Part shown: positions 1-9,149 of the stretch, one piece after another
Position numbering within the stretch: position 1 is the stretch's first letter
Layout: each line of letters opens with the position of its first letter
Made by a program: the position numbers and the translations under genes
The notes under the pieces: model-generated
What the model was told of the DNA's origin: nothing
Databases searched by the model: none
Seen by the model: the letters and a program-made list of their open reading frames with translations, nothing else
Assembly: GCA_026393835.1 (NCBI GenBank)
Contig: JAPKZK010000016.1
Span: 1-42,476 of the forward strand
Length of the DNA: 42,476 nucleotides
Direction of reading: 5' to 3'
Source of the DNA: Candidatus Aminicenantota bacterium
GTDB lineage: Bacteria; Acidobacteriota; Aminicenantia; UBA2199

Positions 1-1
1 C

Positions 2-3000
2 CAGATCGACCCCCACCATTATAACCAGGCCGTGATGCTTTATTCGAAGGAGGGTTTCGATAAAGAGGCTATTAAGGAAGTATTTTCCAAAATCCAGGAG
101 CATCATGATGTACTTCGAATAACATATGAAAGAGAAGGAACAAGCGGCCAAGTTGTCCAGGTCGCTCACGGATTGGACTTTCCACTCTCACTCCGGGAAT
201 ATGATTTAAGAAACCGTAAAAATCGGATCGCGGAATTTAAAACGAAAATAAACGAAATACAAGCCGGTATAAACCTGGAAATCGGTCCATTAATGAAACT
301 GGGATTGTTTCATCTTACCGATGGGGACCGGTTATTAATCGTCATTCATCACCTGGTCATCGACGGCGTTTCATGGCGAATATTATTCGAAGATATAGAA
401 ACGTTATATAGTAAATATAAAAGGGGCGAGAAATTGGTTTTACCCCCGAAAACAGATTCATTCAAAACCTGGGCCGAAAAGTTACAGGAATATGCAAATA
501 ACAAGACATTCTTGAAAGAGAAAACCTACTGGCAAAAGATAGAATCGGTTGAAGCGCCTTCAATACCGAAAGATTTTGACGTGGATGACAACAATATCAA
601 AGATACCGGGAGTGTATCGTTTACCCTTAGAGAGGAAGAAACAGAACTCCTGTTGACAAAAGTAAACAAAATTTTTAGAACGGAAATTAATGATATATTG
701 TTGACGGCACTGGCAATGAGTATAAAGAAAACCTTTGGCCACCCGGAGTCCGGGCCGAAGTTTAATCGGGTATTAATCGCGCTGGAAGGTCACGGCAGGG
801 AAGCGATACTGGAAGATATCGATATCGGCAGAACCGCCGGGTGGTTTACCGGCGTCTACCCCGTGGCGCTGGATATAACCCATACCGGGGACCCCGGACG
901 GCAAATAAAAGAAATAAAAGAAACCTTACGGCGAATCCCAAATAAAGGTGTGGGCCACGGGATATTGAAATACCTCACCCGGGAAGAGAATAAAAAAGAG
1001 ATCGAATTTAAGTTAAAACCGCAAATCGGTTTCAATTACCTGGGACAATTCGATGCGGATGTAAAACAAATATCGTCTTTTGAAATCGCAAAAGAATCCG
1101 CCGGGAATTCACAGGGTCTCAATAATAAACGGGAATATGTACTCAATGTATCCGGTATGACGTCCAATAAACGGTTAACCATGACATATTCTTACAATGA
1201 GAAGCATTTCAAACCGGGAACGATGACTGCATTAATTCGTAATTTCGAGACCGAACTCAGGCGTCTTATTACGTTTTGTTGTTCAAAGGAAAACCCGGAG
1301 CGTACTCCCGCGGATTTTACCTACAAGGGATTATCCATAGATAGTATCGACCGGTTAACCAGGGAATACCCGGGTATAGAAGATATTTATACATTGACCC
1401 CAATGCAGGAAGGGTTGTTATTTCATACATTGGCGGACGATTCTTCTTATTCCTATTTCGAGCAGGCGTCGTACCGTTTGCGAGGCAAATTGGATGTATA
1501 CCTCGTTGAAAAAAGCTTAAATGAGTTGTTTAAACGTCACGACATATTACGGACCGCATTTGTATATAAGGATATCGAGCGCCCGGTGCAGTTGGTTTTG
1601 ACAGGTAGGGTCATCGATTTTTATTACGAAGATATAAGCAAATTAGGAGAAAGGGAGGAGAAAGAGAATTCTATCGCAGAGTTTAAAAAAAGAGATAAAG
1701 ATCGTTCTTTTGATTTAAGTAAGGGGACGCTGATGCGTGTATCGATTCGTCGGATGGAGGAATCGGAGTTTGAATTTACCTGGAGTTATCACCATATATT
1801 AATGGATGGCTGGTGTTTAGGGATAATAAATAGCGAATTCTTCGAGATTTATACCAGTTATTTAGAGAACAGGCCGTACCGCTTACCGGCGGTAAAACCC
1901 TATCGAACCTATATCCAATGGCTCGAAAAACATGATATGGAAGAATCGGCCCGGTATTGGCAAAGCTACCTGGATTCGTATGAAGAGCAGGCCGGCGTTC
2001 CCAAAATAATGGCATTAGCCAATGGCGAGAGCAGGTATCGAAATGAAGAGATTTCGGTTGTCCTGGACAGGGAAAGGACAGCCGGTCTGAATCGATTGGC
2101 AGCCGGGAATCATGTTACCTTGAATATTGTGATTCAGACGCTCTGGGGAATTCTCCTGGGAAAATATAATGGAAAAGACGATGTCGTTTTCGGCGCGGTG
2201 GTATCCGGGCGTCCCTTTGAATTGGAAGGAGTGGAATCCATCCTGGGCTTATTTATTAATACCATCCCGGTGCGCATCCGGTTTGAAGGAAACATGAAAT
2301 TTTATGTGCTCCTTCAAAGAATCCAGGAAGACGCATTAGCCAGTGAACCCTATCATTATCACCCATTAGCCGATATTCAATCCATGAGCGCCCTAAAACA
2401 AAATTTAATCGACCACATTTTTATATTTGAGAATTACCCCATCGCGGAACAAATCGAAGGATATGGAAGTGACGGAAATCAAAAGAATGAATTAAGATTA
2501 AAATTATCCAATATCGATGTATTCGAGCAAACCAATTATGATTTCAATGTGATGTTCTCAGGGACCGAGCAACTAAAAATCGCATTACGATACAATGGAA
2601 ATGTCTACGACAGCCGCCATGTAAAACGGATAGCAGACCATCTCAATTTCATCATCGATCAGGTAATTGCCGATTCTTCCCGCCCAATTTCCGATATTGA
2701 GATAATTTTCGAAGCAACCAGGAAAGAAGTGCTTAATCATTTTAATGAAAATTTACATGAGGAATTTGAAATTTTGCCGATCCAGTCGCGCCTGGCAGAT
2801 GTCTTCCGGAAATACAAGACAAATACGGCCATCGAATGTAAAAACACCCGCGTCACTTATGCGGAACTTGAACACAGGGCGGCCTGTATTTCCCAATGGA
2901 TTGCAGGAAAAAATATCCCGGTAGGAAGTTTTATCGGCATTTACAGCGAGGATAAAATCGCTATCATTTCCGCCATTATTGGGGTCCTTCAAAGGGGCTG

Positions 3001-5422
3001 CATATTTGTTCCTTTAGATACCACCCTCCCGGGGAAACGGGTTGAGAATATGATTCGCTTGACAAATATGCAGGTTATCGTGACGGATAACGTTCATGAA
3101 ACCATATTAACCGGTATGAAGGAGAAAATATTCGATGCCACGCACATCTGTGTATTAAACGATTCATTCTATCCCCCCGGTGAATTGGATGGAAATAAGA
3201 ATCCCGGTATTACATATAGTCCTGAAGATAAAATCTATGTCTATTTCACATCAGGCACCACGGGGGCGCCGAATGCCATTGTCGGAAGAAACAAAAGCCT
3301 GGTGCAATTTCTCCAATGGGAAATCGAAACATTTGCCGTCGCTGAAACCTATCGAGTCAGTCAATTGACGGCCGTCGGATTCGATGCTTTTTTAAGAGAT
3401 GTATTTGTTCCCCTATTGGCCGGGGGTATAGTTTCCATTCCCGGCTATAAGGAAATTTTGCTGGACGGCAACGCCCTTATCCAGTGGCTCGATAAGAAAC
3501 CAATCAACCTGGTCCACTGCGTCCCCAGTTTGTTTCGTATTATCAATTCGGAACAATTAACCCCGGCGTCATTCCCTCATCTAAAGTATGTCCTGTTATC
3601 CGGCGAACCCATTAACCCCAATGAATTACAAGGCTGGTACCGCATTTTTGGCCGGCGCATCCAATTGGTTAATTATTATGGCCCCACCGAAACAACCATG
3701 ATAAAGACATTTCATTTTATAGACATGAGCGACATCGAAGCCGGGAAGATTGCCGCCGGGCGCCCCATAAGAGGGGCCCGTGTGCTAATATTGGACAGGT
3801 ATATGAAAATATGCGCAAGGGGAATCATGGGAGAAATCTATATCAGGACCGCCTACAGCACCCATGGCTACCTGGATAACCCGGGGTTAAACGCCCAGCG
3901 GTTTATAAAAAATCCCTTCAGTGCTGAGGAAGGAGACCTAATTTACAAAACAGGAGATTTAGGAAGAGAATTGGAAAATGGAGAAATCGAAGTCCTGGGA
4001 AGAATCGATCGGCAGGTAAAAATAAGAGGCGTCAGGATCGAATTAGAAAATATAGAAAACTGCTTACTCAAGCATAATCAAATCGAGAAACTCATTGTAA
4101 TGAATCGGAAGACCGGGAATGACGAAAATTATCTTTGCGCCTACATTGTTTATAAAAAGCCTGAACCCCCGATTATCGAGAAAATTCCGACTTCAGCAGA
4201 ATTAAGGGAGTTTTTAGCCAAAGAATTGCCCAATTACATGATCCCCTCCCATTTCGTAAAAATAGAAAAGATTCCTTTGACCGCCAATGGCAAAATAGAC
4301 CGGAAAGCATTGGAAAAAAGTGGCGAGATACAGGATACCGGCGCGTTATATGCCCCACCCACTACCGAAATGGAAAAGAAAATGGCAGGTATATGGGCAG
4401 AGTTGCTTAAACTCGCTAAAGTAAGTATTAACGACAATTTTTTCGAATTGGGAGGAAACTCTTTAACCACGTTGGCCATGACGTCCAAATTAAAAGAAAT
4501 TGGCTGCGAAGTTACTTTAGGAGAAGTCTTATCGAACCTAACCGTTAAAAAGCTGGCTGCTGTTATCGATGTAAAAAATATTTCCCCTGCGTTAGCGGAA
4601 GAAAATGTAGCGGCGCCGCTGCTCAGCCAATTGGATTGCATCGAAAGATTAAACAAGGGCGGTAAGAGAAAAAATATCTTTATTATTCACCCCATGCATG
4701 GGATGGTGAATCCCTACAGAGAGCTGGCCGTATTATTGGAAACAGAGTACAATGTTTATGGGATACAGGCCAGGGGATTGAAACCGGGCACAAAAATGTC
4801 CGAAAGCCCCGGGCAAATGATTACCGATTACGTCCAACAGATCCTGTCCGTTCAAAAAGATGGTCCTTATATCATTGCAGGGTACTGTATCGGTACTATA
4901 ATCAGCTATGAAATCGCTATCAAGTTGGAACGTATGGGGCGCCCGGTAGAAAAATTAATTTTGTTCGATTCCAATGCATTTTTTTCGAGGCGCTTTGCAG
5001 TGGGTATCCGGGCTTTGGAGTATTCACCCCGGTTTATAAAAAGATGGATCCATTTGTTTCAAGAAAGGAAATTTAAAAAAGCGACCCAGGATGAGAATCC
5101 TGGGAAAATACAGGAGCGCAGCAGTGAAGAAATGACTGATGACGGTGCTTTGCGAAAAGAGACAATAGCACAAAATATGCGTGTCTTTAGGGATTATATT
5201 TTACTGCTGGAAGTTATAAAAGCGCCTATATTAGTTCTTTTAGCCGAAGCATCTATCCCGCCTGGAACAACGGAAGCGAATTTTAGTAGAATGACAAAAA
5301 GTAAAGCCACTGTGATAAAAGTCCCCGGGGATCATGATTCCATTTTTGAAAAACCCAATGTGGAGAATTTGTCTGAAGCAATAAAAAAGGTATCGGTAAA
5401 AAGCGGGCCGTCGGTGGCATAA
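2..5422 (+). CDS. Non-ribosomal peptide synthetase, terminal part (E-C-A-PCP-TE), 5' partial
   Basis: The frame is open to the left edge (codons from base 2), so the start and earlier modules lie outside. Counting residues from the GTG at 32: an epimerization domain (about 1-430) with HHLVIDGVSWR and the FNYLGQFD motif; a condensation domain (about 450-890) with YTLTPMQEGLLFHTL and active-site HHILMDGWC, expected to accept a D-residue because it follows an E domain; an adenylation domain (about 910-1420) with FTSGTTGAPNA, NYYGPTETT, YKTGDL, GRIDRQVKIRG and NGKIDRKAL; a carrier domain with DNFFELGGNSL (phosphopantetheine Ser near 1476); and a thioesterase (about 1535-1790). This is the last module, which adds one residue and releases the peptide. 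The TE nucleophile elbow is GYCIGT with Cys1619 in place of Ser; Asp (LFDSN) and His (GDHDS) complete the triad. A3 reads GAPNA where the family usually has PKG. The substrate could not be predicted confidently. Confidence 0.95.
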   Translation, partial: QIDPHHYNQAVMLYSKEGFDKEAIKEVFSKIQEHHDVLRITYEREGTSGQVVQVAHGLDFPLSLREYDLRNRKNRIAEFKTKINEIQAGINLEIGPLMKLGLFHLTDGDRLLIVIHHLVIDGVSWRILFEDIETLYSKYKRGEKLVLPPKTDSFKTWAEKLQEYANNKTFLKEKTYWQKIESVEAPSIPKDFDVDDNNIKDTGSVSFTLREEETELLLTKVNKIFRTEINDILLTALAMSIKKTFGHPESGPKFNRVLIALEGHGREAILEDIDIGRTAGWFTGVYPVALDITHTGDPGRQIKEIKETLRRIPNKGVGHGILKYLTREENKKEIEFKLKPQIGFNYLGQFDADVKQISSFEIAKESAGNSQGLNNKREYVLNVSGMTSNKRLTMTYSYNEKHFKPGTMTALIRNFETELRRLITFCCSKENPERTPADFTYKGLSIDSIDRLTREYPGIEDIYTLTPMQEGLLFHTLADDSSYSYFEQASYRLRGKLDVYLVEKSLNELFKRHDILRTAFVYKDIERPVQLVLTGRVIDFYYEDISKLGEREEKENSIAEFKKRDKDRSFDLSKGTLMRVSIRRMEESEFEFTWSYHHILMDGWCLGIINSEFFEIYTSYLENRPYRLPAVKPYRTYIQWLEKHDMEESARYWQSYLDSYEEQAGVPKIMALANGESRYRNEEISVVLDRERTAGLNRLAAGNHVTLNIVIQTLWGILLGKYNGKDDVVFGAVVSGRPFELEGVESILGLFINTIPVRIRFEGNMKFYVLLQRIQEDALASEPYHYHPLADIQSMSALKQNLIDHIFIFENYPIAEQIEGYGSDGNQKNELRLKLSNIDVFEQTNYDFNVMFSGTEQLKIALRYNGNVYDSRHVKRIADHLNFIIDQVIADSSRPISDIEIIFEATRKEVLNHFNENLHEEFEILPIQSRLADVFRKYKTNTAIECKNTRVTYAELEHRAACISQWIAGKNIPVGSFIGIYSEDKIAIISAIIGVLQRGCIFVPLDTTLPGKRVENMIRLTNMQVIVTDNVHETILTGMKEKIFDATHICVLNDSFYPPGELDGNKNPGITYSPEDKIYVYFTSGTTGAPNAIVGRNKSLVQFLQWEIETFAVAETYRVSQLTAVGFDAFLRDVFVPLLAGGIVSIPGYKEILLDGNALIQWLDKKPINLVHCVPSLFRIINSEQLTPASFPHLKYVLLSGEPINPNELQGWYRIFGRRIQLVNYYGPTETTMIKTFHFIDMSDIEAGKIAAGRPIRGARVLILDRYMKICARGIMGEIYIRTAYSTHGYLDNPGLNAQRFIKNPFSAEEGDLIYKTGDLGRELENGEIEVLGRIDRQVKIRGVRIELENIENCLLKHNQIEKLIVMNRKTGNDENYLCAYIVYKKPEPPIIEKIPTSAELREFLAKELPNYMIPSHFVKIEKIPLTANGKIDRKALEKSGEIQDTGALYAPPTTEMEKKMAGIWAELLKLAKVSINDNFFELGGNSLTTLAMTSKLKEIGCEVTLGEVLSNLTVKKLAAVIDVKNISPALAEENVAAPLLSQLDCIERLNKGGKRKNIFIIHPMHGMVNPYRELAVLLETEYNVYGIQARGLKPGTKMSESPGQMITDYVQQILSVQKDGPYIIAGYCIGTIISYEIAIKLERMGRPVEKLILFDSNAFFSRRFAVGIRALEYSPRFIKRWIHLFQERKFKKATQDENPGKIQERSSEEMTDDGALRKETIAQNMRVFRDYILLLEVIKAPILVLLAEASIPPGTTEANFSRMTKSKATVIKVPGDHDSIFEKPNVENLSEAIKKVSVKSGPSVA

Positions 5423-5432
5423 CGAATATGAC

Positions 5433-7130
5433 TCAATAAAGCCCGATGCTCTTAAGCTCGATGCGCCCCCGGGTCCCGGGGTAGGCATTGGCGTTATTAA
5501 TCGAAAAGAAAATAGACCGAATGTCCGATAAAACAAGCTTCTTCCTCTCTCCAAAAAAAAGATAAAATTTCTCAAAAGGAATGTAAAACTCCTTCCAACC
5601 CTTCTTTACCAGGAACGAATGACGATACCAACTCTCTTTGCCCGGTTCCCCCGTCCTGGCTTCTACCCAGAATCGAAGTTTCCGTTCCGACTGCGCCTCG
5701 AAACATATCCCCTGATACCCCGAAAAATCAAACCGCTTCCTGGCCGCTAACACCGACCAGAAATTCCTTCCCCCCGCCTCATCCTTATCAAGGCTAAAGG
5801 TAAACGTGGTAACCAATTCATCTTTATCAGATTTGCCGTAAGCGATAGTCCCTTTAGAACCGCCGTTTTTTTCCACTGTGAAGAACCCTTTTTCATTTAA
5901 CAGGGGCTTTTTTTGAAAAAATTGCCCGCCCGTAAGGACCCCAAAAGAATTTTTGTTTATCCCAATAAAAAACGGGTTGGACAGGATCCACGGCAAATAA
6001 CTGAATTTGTTGTTACTTACAAACACTTCAATGCCGTAAAAACCCGGCCCCTTTATCCCAATTTCACACTTCTTCTCCCGGTTCCGGACAATCCTTTGAT
6101 ATACCTGTCCGTCTCTCTTAACCACAATATCCGTCTCAAATTCAAAGGGCATTAGAATAACAAGTTTCCCCTCCTCAACCTCAGAACTGCCCCCCATTTC
6201 CACACGCTGGCCTGAATTATCCTCAAAATAAGCCTCAAACCCATTGGCCGGCGCAATCGCTTCGATCACACTAAAAAAATTCCCCTGCCGCAGCGCTGAA
6301 ATAATAATGGACGAAGCCTGTTGAGCATTTGCCGGCAGTTCCCGGTCAACCTTTACATAAATATTCAAAATCTCAAACATAGCCCCATAAGAAGGAAAAT
6401 TCAATTCAAATTTCCCGCTTGCTGTCAACCTCGAATGCGCATCCAGGCCATAGATACCATAATAATGACCGCCACGGTCTTCAAGGTTCAACCGATTCCA
6501 TTTCTCCATCTCCGCCTGGGGATAATCCAGCGTACTGAGCAGAGAGTAATTGGAACTCACCAGGTACTGCAAAGGGAAAATCGCCAATTTTAAAAAAGAA
6601 ATCCTCCTGGCGCTGCTGTAACAACTCAAAACCTCCATCCCCGTGAAACCCCTGGCTTTCCAATCCGTCCAGGGAATACGGTCATCATAAGGATGGGCAA
6701 TGAAACATACCCCTTTATCCTGGAGGATTTCGTTAATAGCTTCCTGCGGTTCGGGCGAGAAAATGTACCCCGGGATTTTAAAACCAGCGGCAGTAAGATG
6801 TCCGGCTTGAAGTGAAAACTCGCTGGCGCCGATGAGCAGCACATCGTTTAAATAAGCAGTGGCCTTAGCCGATTTTCGGTTGGGTCGGCCGTGGTCGGTA
6901 AGAATCACAAAATCAAGGCCCAGGGAATGCGCCGCCCCGGTGATGTCATCGATTGTTCCCTTACCGTCGGAAAACACCGTATGCATATGATAGACGCCTT
7001 TCTTATAAAAAGAGGGTAGGGGATTCGAGTTGGTTTCTTTTTTATAGGAAAAAATAGGGAAGATAATGGCAATCGCCAGGATGGCGATGACGACCAGGCC
7101 GTAAACCAGGGTATTCTTAATAATTTTCAT
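5433..7130 (-). CDS. Membrane-anchored PHP-domain protein with C-terminal beta-sandwich-like region
   Basis: 565 residues. An N-terminal hydrophobic segment (about 8-28) looks like a signal anchor, so the body is probably exported. Residues about 45-260 form a PHP (polymerase and histidinol phosphatase) metal-dependent phosphoesterase-like domain: YHMHTVFSDG with the HxH pair at 48 and 50, LTDHGR at 78-82, FIAHPYD, and GIYGLDAHSR. The last ~140 residues resemble a carbohydrate-binding-type beta-sandwich (WVEAR, WKEFYIPFEKF). The substrate is unknown; extracytoplasmic PHP proteins may act on phosphoesters or be structural. It lies 13 bp downstream of the ADP-ribosylglycohydrolase on the same strand, so the two are probably co-transcribed. 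It converges with the NRPS, with only 10 bp between the stops. No clear Shine-Dalgarno precedes the ATG. Confidence 0.85.
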   Translation of the reverse strand: MKIIKNTLVYGLVVIAILAIAIIFPIFSYKKETNSNPLPSFYKKGVYHMHTVFSDGKGTIDDITGAAHSLGLDFVILTDHGRPNRKSAKATAYLNDVLLIGASEFSLQAGHLTAAGFKIPGYIFSPEPQEAINEILQDKGVCFIAHPYDDRIPWTDWKARGFTGMEVLSCYSSARRISFLKLAIFPLQYLVSSNYSLLSTLDYPQAEMEKWNRLNLEDRGGHYYGIYGLDAHSRLTASGKFELNFPSYGAMFEILNIYVKVDRELPANAQQASSIIISALRQGNFFSVIEAIAPANGFEAYFEDNSGQRVEMGGSSEVEEGKLVILMPFEFETDIVVKRDGQVYQRIVRNREKKCEIGIKGPGFYGIEVFVSNNKFSYLPWILSNPFFIGINKNSFGVLTGGQFFQKKPLLNEKGFFTVEKNGGSKGTIAYGKSDKDELVTTFTFSLDKDEAGGRNFWSVLAARKRFDFSGYQGICFEAQSERKLRFWVEARTGEPGKESWYRHSFLVKKGWKEFYIPFEKFYLFFGERKKLVLSDIRSIFFSINNANAYPGTRGRIELKSIGLY

Positions 7131-7143
7131 CCGGGAATTATAA

Positions 7144-8133
7144 TTATACCATCGAATGCTTAAAAACCAAAATCAGTTTTTCCGCCAAATCCAGGGCATC
7201 CACTGGCCAGAAACATTCCGGGCGTGGGTGATGTACGTGGGGGTTTCCGGCCGCAGGCCGGCAGTTTAGCAGGCAATCGACCCATTGGGCGGGGATTGCC
7301 TCACGGCCGTTCACAGCGCCCAAAAGCGCGCCGCAAATGGCTGCGTTGGTGTCGGTGTCGCCGCCGCGCATCACCGTATCAACAACCGCTTCTTTGAAAT
7401 TCGCCGCGTGGAGCAGTTGCCAGAGTGCATTGTGGAATGCCACCAACACCCAGCCTTGATTGCTGACATAATCCGCAGGTGGGGCGTCGGCGGCGACTTT
7501 GACTGTCTTTAACAGCGGCTCTTCGACTTCCATTTCTTTCGCCCATGAGAGAATTTCGCGATAGATAGTTTCGGCATTGGCGCCTGCGCGAATAGCATAG
7601 GCGATGGCCATGGCGAAAAGGGCATTGGCTTGTTGGCAAATAGGATTAGGGTGAGTTAGCGCCGCATCGCGGCGCGCCCAGTTCGCGACCGCCGATAATT
7701 CATAGTTGGCGCCGAAAATACCCAGCGGACTGATCCGCATCATTGCGCCGTTGGCCTGACTGTCGTACAAGAAGCGACCGTTCAGACCGGCGGCAATCGT
7801 TCTTCCACAGTCAAAGGGGTTGGAGTTCAGCCAGAAACGATAACCCTCCAGCGCCGCTTTTTCATCGTATGTGTCGTGTTCCACCAGTGAGCGGGCGAGC
7901 ATCAATGCCAATTCGGAATCATCGGTCGGTTGCCCGGCGATGGTGTTCCATGTACCGCCGTCCGCCATCTCTCTTATGCCGTTCGGGTAGTTCCGCCGAA
8001 TTTTCTCCGGCGACTGGAACTCCACCAGGCTGCCCAACGCATCTCCGGCAAGCTGGCCAAGCAGGCAGCCCTGGGCGCGGGAAATATAAAAATCTGCTCC
8101 TTGCACTTGATTTATTTGATTATTGCCATTCAT
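7144..8133 (-). CDS. ADP-ribosylglycohydrolase family protein
   Basis: 329 residues, normal for the ADP-ribosylglycohydrolase (DraG/ARH) family, which hydrolyses ADP-ribose from proteins or small molecules with two Mg ions. Family signatures visible in order are GCLLGQLAGDALGSLVEF near the N-terminus, TDDSELALMLARSL (about 69-82, the metal-binding TDD), and GGDTDTNAAICGALLGA (about 255-272, the second metal-binding DTD). The chosen ATG is 6 nt after a consensus -10 box, so the mRNA is predicted to be leaderless; no Shine-Dalgarno is present. It heads a probable two-gene unit with the PHP-domain gene. The physiological target cannot be told from sequence. Confidence 0.93.
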   Translation of the reverse strand: MNGNNQINQVQGADFYISRAQGCLLGQLAGDALGSLVEFQSPEKIRRNYPNGIREMADGGTWNTIAGQPTDDSELALMLARSLVEHDTYDEKAALEGYRFWLNSNPFDCGRTIAAGLNGRFLYDSQANGAMMRISPLGIFGANYELSAVANWARRDAALTHPNPICQQANALFAMAIAYAIRAGANAETIYREILSWAKEMEVEEPLLKTVKVAADAPPADYVSNQGWVLVAFHNALWQLLHAANFKEAVVDTVMRGGDTDTNAAICGALLGAVNGREAIPAQWVDCLLNCRPAAGNPHVHHPRPECFWPVDALDLAEKLILVFKHSMV

Positions 8134-8139
8134 GCTTTA

Positions 8140-8168
8140 AATATAAAACAAAAAGCCCAGTATGTCAA
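8140..8168 (-). promoter_or_regulatory. Sigma-70-type promoter of the ADP-ribosylglycohydrolase gene (leaderless)
   Basis: On the minus strand TTGACA (8168-8163), a 17-nt spacer and TATATT (8145-8140). The predicted +1 (seven bases past the -10) falls on the A of the ATG at 8133. Confidence 0.7.
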
Positions 8169-8289
8169 TTCCGTGTTTAAGCCCTTCGATGCCCAGTTCT
8201 TTTTTTTGGTTCTTTCTCATATCAAGTGGGGACAAACCTTCCGGCATATACATTAAGCCTGCCTCTCTACATTTTATACCCAATTGAGC

Positions 8290-8735
8290 TTTTATCGATC
8301 CTTTGTGGGGCGATATCAACTCTTTTTGCTATTATTCCCCCTTTCGGGGCGCCGGTATCACCCCTTTAAAGGTCCTGTATCAACCCTTTTTACTGTTGTA
8401 CCACCCCTGTTTATTATTGTATCGGCGCTTTTTACAATTGTATTACCCCTTCTTTCTATTATCTCACACCTTCGAGCCCCTGCATCACCTCTTAAAGAAG
8501 TTACCAAAAAAATTTTGGGAGGTGATATCAGTCCTTTAAGGACTGATACTGATCCTTTGGGAATCGAATTAACCTCTCTTAGGCTTGATATCGATCTTTT
8601 TAGATGTACAATAAGAAACCCCAGAGGGTTGATATAATATCTTCGAGGGGTGATATAATAGAAAAAAGGAGTAATCCAGGCGCATAAAGGATTCAATTAA
8701 TATCCCAGGGGTTTGGTATAGGGGCTCGAAGCATT
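8290..8735. repeat. Degenerate tandem array, 21-bp period, about 21 units
   Basis: Units start mostly with G(A/T)AT and end with TT or GT, at 8377, 8398, 8419, 8440, 8461, 8482, 8503, 8524, 8545, 8566, 8587, then (after one 23-bp unit) 8631, 8652, 8673, 8694 and 8715. Examples: GTATCAACCCTTTTTACTGT(T) and GATATCAGTCCTTTAAGGAC(T). Sequence drifts widely from unit to unit but spacing is held at 21 bp, two helical turns. Several units are internally self-complementary, e.g. AGTCCTTTAAGGACT. Frames are open on both strands because 21 is a multiple of 3; no RBS or family similarity supports coding. The array fills most of the intergenic space upstream of the ADP-ribosylglycohydrolase. Confidence 0.8.
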
Positions 8736-8869
8736 GATGCGCCACCAAAAAAAGGCGTTACCCATTCAAAGTGAGAAAGAACCGGATTTTATTACTAAAA
8801 TGCTTTACATGTCAACTGTTTACTGCGAAAAATCTTCATTTCTCGCTATTCTTCACCCGGGAAAAGACC

Positions 8870-9012
8870 TTCCCATTACTGAAAAAGACATTCCCATTAT
8901 AGAAAAATACCTTCCCATTAGTGAAATAATACGTTCCCATAGCTGAAAAAGACGTTCCCATTATGAAAAAATACCTTCCCATAACTGAAAAATATCTTCC
9001 CATTGGGTAAAG
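8870..9012. repeat. Tandem array, 21-bp period, TTCCCATTA-type unit, 6-7 units
   Basis: Units begin with TTCCCAT at 8870, 8891, 8912, 8934, 8955, 8976 and 8997 (spacing 21, 21, 22, 21, 21, 21). The typical unit is TTCCCATTACTGAAAAAGAC plus one base. The sequence differs from the array at 8290-8735 but the period is the same. Bases 8736-8869 between the arrays hold no recognisable gene. Confidence 0.85.
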
Positions 9013-9112
9013 TTAGCTAAAATGACTGTATGAAAGGCAAAAAATCTCGCAAGAATATCTTTATTGTACCCAGAAAGGGTTTCTTGACTTCCCAAAGCTT
9101 TTGATTTTGATG

Positions 9113-9141
9113 TTGACATCATGCGAAAAACGATTTAAAAT
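9113..9141 (+). promoter_or_regulatory. Sigma-70-type promoter of the CDF transporter gene
   Basis: TTGACA (9113-9118), 17-nt spacer, TAAAAT (9136-9141). The predicted start of transcription (about 9148) is 2 nt before the ATG at 9150, so this mRNA would also be essentially leaderless. Confidence 0.6.
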
Positions 9142-9149
9142 ATGGCCTC

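Noticed and set aside
4234..4656. 140-codon minus-strand ORF inside the NRPS
   Set aside because: Shadow of the NRPS A/PCP coding region; no independent support.
8284..8637. Overlapping ORFs of 117 and 112 codons on both strands
   Set aside because: They are by-products of a 21-bp repeat that keeps frames open; no RBS and no family pattern.
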